Shown here: positions 56,600 to 64,000 of the stretch, in pieces
Layout: every line of letters begins with the position of its first letter
Position numbering within the stretch: the first letter of the stretch is position 1
DNA from: Calycina herbarum
Lineage: Eukaryota; Ascomycota; Leotiomycetes; Helotiales; Pezizellaceae
Length of the DNA: 64,000 nucleotides
Direction of reading: 5' to 3'
NCBI GenBank assembly: GCA_001414485.1
Contig: LLEY01000078.1
Coordinates: forward strand, 62,001 to 126,000
The notes under the pieces: model-generated
Told to the model about the DNA's origin: nothing
Database searches by the model: none
The model's input: the letters and a program-made list of their open reading frames with translations, nothing else
Program-made: the position numbers and the translations under genes

Positions 56600-59500
56600 A
56601 GCTTTGTATTATAATTAAATCGTCTGTTAGATAATCGTAATCGTCTATTTCGTCTTCCTACGCTTATATCTAGCTTTGTAAAGCCCTTAGCGGACTAGTA
56701 CGAGCTGGATTAGCGAGGTAAAAATCGTGTAATTTATGTAGATAATACTTAAAATTCGAGGCCGGATACTACTGTAGATTAGGGTTATAGCCTAACTATT
56801 AAACCCTGTATTAGAGCTTTCTACGAACTGCTTTTATAGCTAAAACTTCTTCTACTTCCTACTCTTCCTGATCTATAACCTATATTAACGGGGGTAGTTT
56901 GTTTACCTATCTAGGTAGCGGATCTATAGCAGCTTTATAGAGCAGTAACGGGTGGAATATAGGGTGTATACGGAAGTGGTCTAGTAGTTCGAGCTGGAAA
57001 GAGTGTCCTTCGCAGGCTGTAATCCGGAACGGACCCTCGTTTTGTCTATCTAGCTTATAGCTTAGCCGGTCTGTCTTCTAATTACGAGTCGATACCTAAA
57101 CAAAGTCGTCTACGTTAAAGTCTACCGCTCTTCGAATCCGGTTCGTAGACCTTATATAGCGGTCTTATGCTTTACTAACTAATTCCTTTACCACGGTCTA
57201 AGTGTTATATATTCTCTATATAAGTGCCTCTATATTAGTTCAGTTAAGCTGTTCATAGACTGTTATAGATTTATCTAGACGGTTCTAATCGAAGGACGTA
57301 GTAGCTACGTATCTGTTAATTACTTTAAAAGACGAGAGCCTACCTAGACTCTTATATAAGAGCGTAAGCTAAGCGTAGTCTAGAATAGAGACAAGTTCGC
57401 TCTAGTTGTTCTAATAGTAACTAATAAAAGGCTATAGGCGTTGATTAATCTATTAGTTTATAATTTTAGTTTATCTATTAGTTTATAAGTAGAAAGCAGT
57501 AGATAGCTTAAGCTTTATACTAAGGATTCCGTAGAATTTAGACTAGAAAGAAGAAATAAACTATAGTCCACGGTCTAAAACAATGCTTTACAGATAGCTA
57601 TAGGTTCGATAGATCTACGTAACGTATATTCGAGCTATATCTCAGGCTATAACTGTCTTTAGATAGAGGATCGAGACCGATTACTTAGTTAGGCGATCTA
57701 TAACTACCTATAAGGTATTATAACCTTATTTATTAGCAGGGAAAGACTTATAATCTATAGTAATATACTACTAGAGACGTTCCAGAACTGGTAACGAGTA
57801 TAAAAACCTAGGTTTATAGTCGTAAGAAACCGTAGTACGTCGACAGTCTCCGTAGTTACTAATATAGGTTTCTACAGACGTCTGTAAACCTTTCTACTAG
57901 TATCTATAGACGAGGATAGCTACCGTCTTTGTCTGTCTAGGGTAAGCCGTAGATACTTATACGTGAGTCTTACGGATTAGGTCCGTCTATAAGGTACCTT
58001 AATTAGAAACTACGAGTCTCTTTTACTAAAGAAGTAAGCCGTTCTCTATTATCTAGTTTTAGTACTCGCGGGTAGCTTTCGTTTAGTCGTCTTCTAAGTT
58101 CGAAGAGTTACGGTTAGTAGTAAGTAACTAGTCGATAAGGTTAAGCAAGGGTTCTAAGGTAACTAGGGCTAATGTTATAGAAGGGTCTAATCGAGTAGTA
58201 ATACGTAGATCTAACTAATTAGACGTAAGCAAGGTTTATTATCTTATAGACGCTTTTAGGTCGTTCTATAGGTTAACGTCTTAGTCTTAGCGTATTAGTA
58301 TATCTGTTTTCTCGTTCTACTTACTAGATCGAAACGTAATTATAAAATAGAACTTTAATAGAAACTCTATCTATCTCGCTTACTACTAGTTTAAGGTTTT
58401 AGAGGTTATAAAGTACTCTAAAGCCTTATAATCGGTGAAGACCTTGATCTAGGAGCTAGTCTAAGTAAGATCCGCTCGCTATTATCTAAAAGAGTATATA
58501 ATAGCTAATATCTCCTTATCGTAGATTTAGTAGTTTAGCTTAACAGAGTTCATCGTCTTCGAGAAGTAGCCTACAGGTCTCTACAGTTCGGTTTTAGATA
58601 TACGTTATAATATTATAGCTATAACTACTCTATTAGAAGCGTTAGTCTCAACTATAGTCTCTAAATCAGCTGTAAAGTAGTATAAGAGAGAGGCAGTAAC
58701 TAAGGCTTCTTTTAACGTATTAAAAGCCTTCTTATATTCTAAGTCGAACTTAAACAGCACTTCCTTTCCTATAAGATAGTTTAGTAGACGAGTAATCTGT
58801 TTATAATCTCGAATAAAACGTCGGTAGAAGTTATAAAAACCTAGGAAGGACTAGATACTCTTAATAGTACTAGGATATTTCTAAGAAACGATTACTAAGA
58901 TCTTCTCTAAGTTAACTTCGATTCCGTCTATAGAGATAATAAAACCAAGGTACTTTATACGAGTAACGTAGAACTCTATCTTCTTAATATCTACTTATAG
59001 TCTAGCTTTATAGAGCTGTTCTAAGACCTTATAGACGTGTTTAACATATTCGAGCTTATTATTAGAGTATATAAGAATGTTATTAAAGTAAGCTATATAA
59101 AAGTCATCGAGATATTCTATAAGAACGCTATTTATATACCTCTAGTATATAGTAGGACTGTTAGTTAAGCTAAAAGGCAACACCTTATATTTAAACGTGC
59201 TATAATAGGTCTAAAAGGTTATAAGTTCTTCTAACTCTAGATCTATACGTATATAGTTAAAAGCTTGACGAATATCGAGCTTTATAAGGATTTTAGTACT
59301 AGTGATTTATATAAGAGTTTCGTCGATTAGCGGAAGAGGGTGCTAGTTCTTATAAGTAAAGTTGTTAAGTTTCTAGTAGTCGATATAGAGCTATAAGCTT
59401 CTATCAGGCTTCTTTATAAACAGTACTAGAGAGGCGAAAGGGGCGTAGCTAGGAAAAATAAACTCTTTATTAAGGTTATTAAGGATATACTGTTTTATAG

Positions 59501-62130
59501 CTAGAAGTTCCTTAGTCGTTATCCTATATAATAGGCTATATAATAGAGTATTTGAACTTATAAGTTCGATCTAGTAGTTGACTTGGTTTTGTAGTAGAGA
59601 AAGCTTATCTAAAGCTCTCTTTAAAAAGACATCCTTAAAGTCTATATATTCCTAGCAAACGTTCTATTCTACTAGTTGTTTATCTAAAGCGTAATCTACT
59701 AAAGAGAGCTCTATACGTAACTTATCTATAAGAGTATAGTCGATCTCTTATAAGCTAGTAGAGAAGACTTCGTTATCGCGCTTTTAAAGATTAAGTTTAA
59801 AAGCAGCAGCTCTAATATAATAGATATTAATAGCGAAGTCTTCTATAGGTTTACAGATGTCCGTAAGCGAGCTTACAGCTACTTTATAGTCTATAACTAA
59901 ACGTTTTCCTAAGGAGGATCGACAACGTTATTAGCAGTTAGGAATAAGGACCTATATTCTATTCTAGACAGAGACGAGGTCTTATTAAAAGCTTTTATCT
60001 AGAATTTCCTCGAGAGTAACTGGTAGCGGGGTTTAGCGCTAGCTTCGAGGTAGTATTAAATAGATTAATATAGGTTCCTCTATAGTATTCTAGTAGAGGT
60101 CGTGGTTCTCTATATCCTCCTAAGCCTAGAGGTCTAGTAGAGAGATAGTTATCGATTCCCTAGTAATAGATACTAAGTAATTAAATTAATAAACTAGGGG
60201 AAGGAATTCTAGCTACTTAATCTTACAGCTACGGACTACTAACTTTACGTTTACGTCTATAAGCTATTAACAGCTGATAATAATATTATATCTGTCGATA
60301 TTAGTAATTAAAAAGAGCGTATTAGTAAACTGTCGTCTGTCGATACTTAGTATTAAGCGAATAACGTAAGTAATCGCTAGTTCTTTATATCTATTAAACC
60401 CTATAATTAATATTACATATAACAGCTTTTCTATAGCCTATCTATAATATTAACTTAACTAGTTAGCTAAAGCTATATTAATAAATAGCTATCTATTCGC
60501 TCTAGTATTAATAAGTCTAGTAGTATTAAAAGTATATCTATTCTTAATTAAAGTATATATAGTTATAAAAGCCTTTCCGCCTATTATATAACTTAGATTA
60601 AGAGGTTAAGATCTAAGTTTGTTTTACTCTAAAGAGAAGACTTGCTTTAGAGCTGTTCTTTTCCCGAGTCCTTATAGACGAGTTCCTCGTTAGCTGATTC
60701 TTCTCTAGACGCTTGTAGTCCGTAGAAGTCCGTAAGCGAGTTTTTAGCGTCTTCTAATAGCTTAATAGCTATAGAGGGTTTTTGAGGAAGAGGGCATTTA
60801 CTAGCGTAGTACCTAGGTTTATCGCAATTGTAATAGATAACGTCTGCTATATCCTAGACAGGAGTTGTACTCTTACGAGTAGGCAAAGGAGTCTTACGGT
60901 CCGTAACTGGAGAGTAACGAACCGAGCTTTGGGTTAGCAGATAACTAATAACAGTACGTAGAGCCAGAAGTTAGTAAGTTAATCCGTAGCCGGTAGGGAA
61001 ACCTCTTATAAGTAGGCGGCGGTTGTAGCGAGCTATAAGGCGTTCCTTGATAGTTACCCCGTCTTAATAGATAGAGTGACAGCGGTTATATAACTGGTTA
61101 AAGGTTGCTAGAGTGATTTAGACTAGCGAGATGCTTACTTAGAGAGCTGGTATAAGCTTCTAGTATAAATCTTCGGACTACTTACTTAACAGGATATAAG
61201 CCTTAGTTATAAGACTTAAGAAGGTTACTTTAAATATAGTAAAAGTCTCGTCCTCTTATATTAAGAGTTTATAGAAGACCTTATAAGCTTCTATAGCTTC
61301 GTTACTATCTACGAATAAGGTATCTAGATATATAAGTATATCTATAACGTCTATAAATAAGGTAGAGGAACTGAAATCTATCTATAGTTCTAGGTGCTCT
61401 TATACTACGTCGGAAGTAGCTATAAAGACGAAGGTAAGTTTGTCTTATTCGTTCTCGAAGAGGTTCTTTCTTATTTTACTAGCTAGGATAATCCGCTAGG
61501 CCTTATATAACGGGGAGATGCCGTACTTGAGTTTCTCGCTATCTTAGAACTTACGAGTAGAATTGTCGGAACTAAATCGGGAATAGAAGGAGTCGGTAGT
61601 AGCCTCTCGGAGGGCTTGCGTATACTCGTAGCTCGGGAGAGAGTTGTTAGAGTAGTTTATAAGCAACGGGGTTTAGTAGAGTTATATACGTAAAGAGAGG
61701 ATTTCAGCCTATAAACGAACGTTTTCGTCTATAGGAGGCTCGCTTATCGTAGGGGAGGTAGGCGAGGGAGGGGCAACTCTAGAGGTGTTATCTAGTTATT
61801 AAGGCTCGGTTCGAGACGAGCTAGTAGGTGTCTTCTCTTTTCTACTACGACTACTTCGAGTATTAGCTATTATATTATTAGAAAGAAAGGAGGAGAAGGT
61901 AGAGAGAGGTTATAAAAAAGGTTGTATAGGCTGTTATAAGCGTGTCTTTTAAGAAGATAAGTCGTTATAGACGTAGAGATACTCGAGGGATCTATTTATA
62001 AGAAGAGAGGCTGTTATAAGCGGAGGAAGAGAGTCGTAATCATACTATTACAAGTGTAAGATCTTCTAGCTATTACAAGCGTAGAATCCAGTTAATATTA
62101 TAATCCTTTATAGGGAGTAAAAAGGGTTAA
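56600..62130 (-). pseudogene. gag-pol of chromovirus copy 2 (degraded)
   Basis: Stops throughout on the minus strand. Recognisable remnants: gag leader near 61700-62130, zinc knuckle near 60830 (YYNCDKPRYYASKC, with two metal ligands lost), reverse transcriptase near 59046-59115 (EYLDDFYIAY, then FNNILIYSNN where the catalytic box is FNN), RNase H near 58600-58690, integrase, and a chromodomain-like C-terminus near 56700-56830 (LGYNPNLQ...YPASNFK). The terminal chromodomain is why the family is called a chromovirus. Confidence 0.82.
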
Positions 62131-62141
62131 GCTTTAAATAA

Positions 62142-62373
62142 TATTATAATCTATATCTAAAGACAAAGGTATAAGAGTATATATATATATATTCGAGAAT
62201 TTAAAGCTACAGTTCTAAGAACGAGGGAATATAGAATATATACTCTACGAAAAAGAGATATTCCTACTAACTATAAAGAGCCTTTAATCTCGTTATAAAT
62301 CCGTCTAAGCGTTGCGGCTCTGACGGTCACGTGTAGGACCGAGAATCACGTGTTACAGACCAGCGCCGTAACA
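62142..62373 (-). repeat. 5' LTR of chromovirus copy 2
   Basis: 232 bp. The outer edge CGCCGTAACA is unmutated and the inner edge TATTATAATC is mutated. It retains GTTGCGGCTCTGACGGTCAC. Confidence 0.9.
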
Positions 62374-62378
62374 GTACC

Positions 62379-63027
62379 TGCTTTAAATCCGATTTAGCTT
62401 AGATTTAGATTAGTATATTAATAATCTTAAATAGCTAAGTAATTAGAGACTACCTAGACAGCTAGTAACACCGGGGTTTAGTATCTAAATAGTTAGCTAG
62501 TAAAACTATAGACAGCTCTACGTTAATAGAAGTAGAAGACGTTAAGGATTCCCGAGACTTCTAATAACTCTCTCTATATAGAGATTACTATATAAGATAT
62601 AGATAGTTAATAATATATAGTTACTTAAAAGGCTTCTAAATCTATATCTAAACTACCTCTAACCTAAATCGATATATAATATATTGAATTCTAAAGCTTC
62701 GCTTAAAAACGTTAAGTAATAACCTTAAAGAAATAGTAGACTCTCTTCTAAAAGGTCTACGACTTATAAGCGAACGCTAAAACCTAAGAGGTCTTAGAAT
62801 AATAACAAAGTCAAAGATAAACGAGACTTCTTTAATATAGATAAGATATAAGACGTAGTATAAGACTTAGAGGAAAAACTTTATAATAACAACGATTAGT
62901 TTATATAGTTGGAAAAGATAATAAGCGAACTCTAACTTACTTCTACGAATCTACTCTAAATCGATTCTAAGTCTCTTTCGTCTCTAAGTACTATATAAGA
63001 CCCTTTTCGCTTAAGAGATACTACTAC
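62379..63027. other. RIP-degraded DNA, origin unknown
   Basis: A+T-rich, TpA-rich, no open frame. It continues into the family B LTR and may be part of that element. Confidence 0.45.
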
Positions 63028-63206
63028 CTCTATATAAGAGTTTTTGATTTAGTAAATAAGCTCGCTTCTAAGTAGCTCGCTAAGCGAGATTACGAATATT
63101 ATAGATATATTCTTTTATAAGTATATAAATAGCTAAGAAAGAGCTTCTCTCTTTCTTCCTTCTTTGTAAATAATCTATTTCTTAATCTCTACTATAATAT
63201 ATTATT
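63028..63206 (+). repeat. Probable family B LTR fragment
   Basis: Ends CTCTACTATAATA, the complement of the TATTATAGTAGAG start seen at 53577. It carries GTAGCTCGCTAAGCGAGATT and is repeated inverted at 63873-64000. Confidence 0.55.
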
Positions 63207-63872
63207 CGCCTTCTTTTTACTTATATAGTATATATATCGTCGTTATACTTACCGCTCTTGAAACACCTTTCCCCTCGCTATTACCTACTACTCTTATCTC
63301 GAATTTACTATATCGAGATTTACTATCTAAGAACTCTAAGCTACTATTAATAGTAGTATACTTAGAGCTTTTATTAATAAGAACGAGGACATCTTCTAGT
63401 AAAGCTTATAAGACCTACTCTCGCTCTATAACTAGACTACTATTAACAAAGATACTACGGTATAAGTATAGTATACTATAATATAAGTATAGTACGCTAC
63501 TAAGTAAGCTTAATAATCTACTAAGGCAGATACTATATAAGGTACTACTGAGTTTAATAACTGTATTATAACTCTTAATAACGAAATCTAACGTCTTTGC
63601 TAAGCTACTCCTGCCTCTATAAGTAACTCTTAAATCGAGGAGTTATAAAACCAAATCGAGTAACTTCGGATTCACCTCTCTACCTAATTAGCCCTTTATA
63701 CTAACCTAGCTATGTTTAGTAATAGCCGCCGATCTACTACTAAGCTATAATTATATATTATTAATCTTAAAGTTAAGCTTCGTACTAACTCTAACTAGTT
63801 CTCTACTAAATCTAAATAAATAACTTATATATTATTAACTCTAGAGAGAGAAGTATATAAGTATATCGACCC
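63207..63872. other. RIP-degraded DNA between inverted family B LTR pieces
   Basis: About 665 bp without a recognisable frame. Locally duplicated GTATAAGTATAGTA units occur near 63460-63495. Confidence 0.4.
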
Positions 63873-64000
63873 TGTTATAGTAGAGATTAAGGAATAGATT
63901 ATTCGCGAAGAAGGAAGAAAAAGAGAAGCTCTTTCTTAGCTATTTATATATCTATAGAAGAATATATCTATGATATTCGTAATCTCGCTTAGCGAGCTAC
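63873..64000 (-). repeat. Probable family B LTR, inverted copy, cut by window end
   Basis: Starts TGTTATAGTAGAGATTAAGG with an intact TG and matches the complement of 63055-63206 over its whole visible length, ending at the window edge in the GCGAGCTAC motif. Confidence 0.55.

Larger units (their letters stand above)
56337..62373 (-). mobile_element. Ty3/Gypsy chromovirus copy 2, full length, RIP-inactivated
   Basis: 6037 bp with LTRs 56337-56567 and 62142-62373 and a perfect target duplication, GTACC, at 56332-56336 and 62374-62378. Outer ends are the canonical TGTTACG...CGTAACA. It is minus-strand oriented, with purine tract AAAAGAGAGGG inside the left LTR. It is co-linear with copy 1 and slightly less mutated. 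Confidence 0.93.

Overview
The window is nuclear DNA of a filamentous ascomycete (Pezizomycotina, probably Leotiomycetes from the overall look of the proteins; genus not claimed). The evidence is short GT-AG introns of about 45-60 bp with CTAAC-like branch sites, fungus-specific families (HET, PTH11-type receptor, CHS7 chaperone, PMT4, NB-ARC/TPR protein), and long A+T-rich blocks with the signature of repeat-induced point mutation (RIP).

Layout. Positions 1-27.5 kb are a normal gene-bearing arm: HET-domain protein (+), PTH11-like receptor (-), a hAT-type MITE, PMT4 mannosyltransferase (-), MFS sugar transporter (-), PRP17/CDC40 splicing factor (-), ERV14/cornichon cargo receptor (-), CHS7 chitin synthase chaperone (+), and SSL1, the TFIIH p44 subunit (+). 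Most are housekeeping, secretory-pathway or cell-wall genes: ERV14, PMT4 and CHS7 all act in the ER on proteins bound for the cell surface.

Positions 27.5-37.4 kb are a transposon island. It holds a foldback element, a barely mutated dispersed repeat, a Tc1/mariner MITE, and a RIP-degraded Fot1/pogo-like transposon split by a complete 6.0 kb Ty3/Gypsy chromovirus with both LTRs and a perfect 5-bp target duplication.

Positions 37.4-50.3 kb are a small island of unmutated accessory genes: a broken short-chain dehydrogenase, a CorA-like transporter, a fungal NLR-like protein (alpha/beta-hydrolase-like, NB-ARC, TPR) with a probable frameshift, an M20 metallopeptidase-type amidohydrolase with a membrane anchor, and a CmcJ-like (GA4-desaturase family) protein.

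Positions 50.3-64.0 kb are a second RIP-degraded island. It has a second full chromovirus (6037 bp, TSD GTACC), at least two fragments of a sister lineage with longer LTRs, a second Gypsy family, and a mutated inverted copy of the dispersed repeat from the first island.

Reading notes. Exon boundaries were derived by hand from splice signals and frame continuity, and almost all exon sums are divisible by three. No tRNA, rRNA or CRISPR array was recognised.
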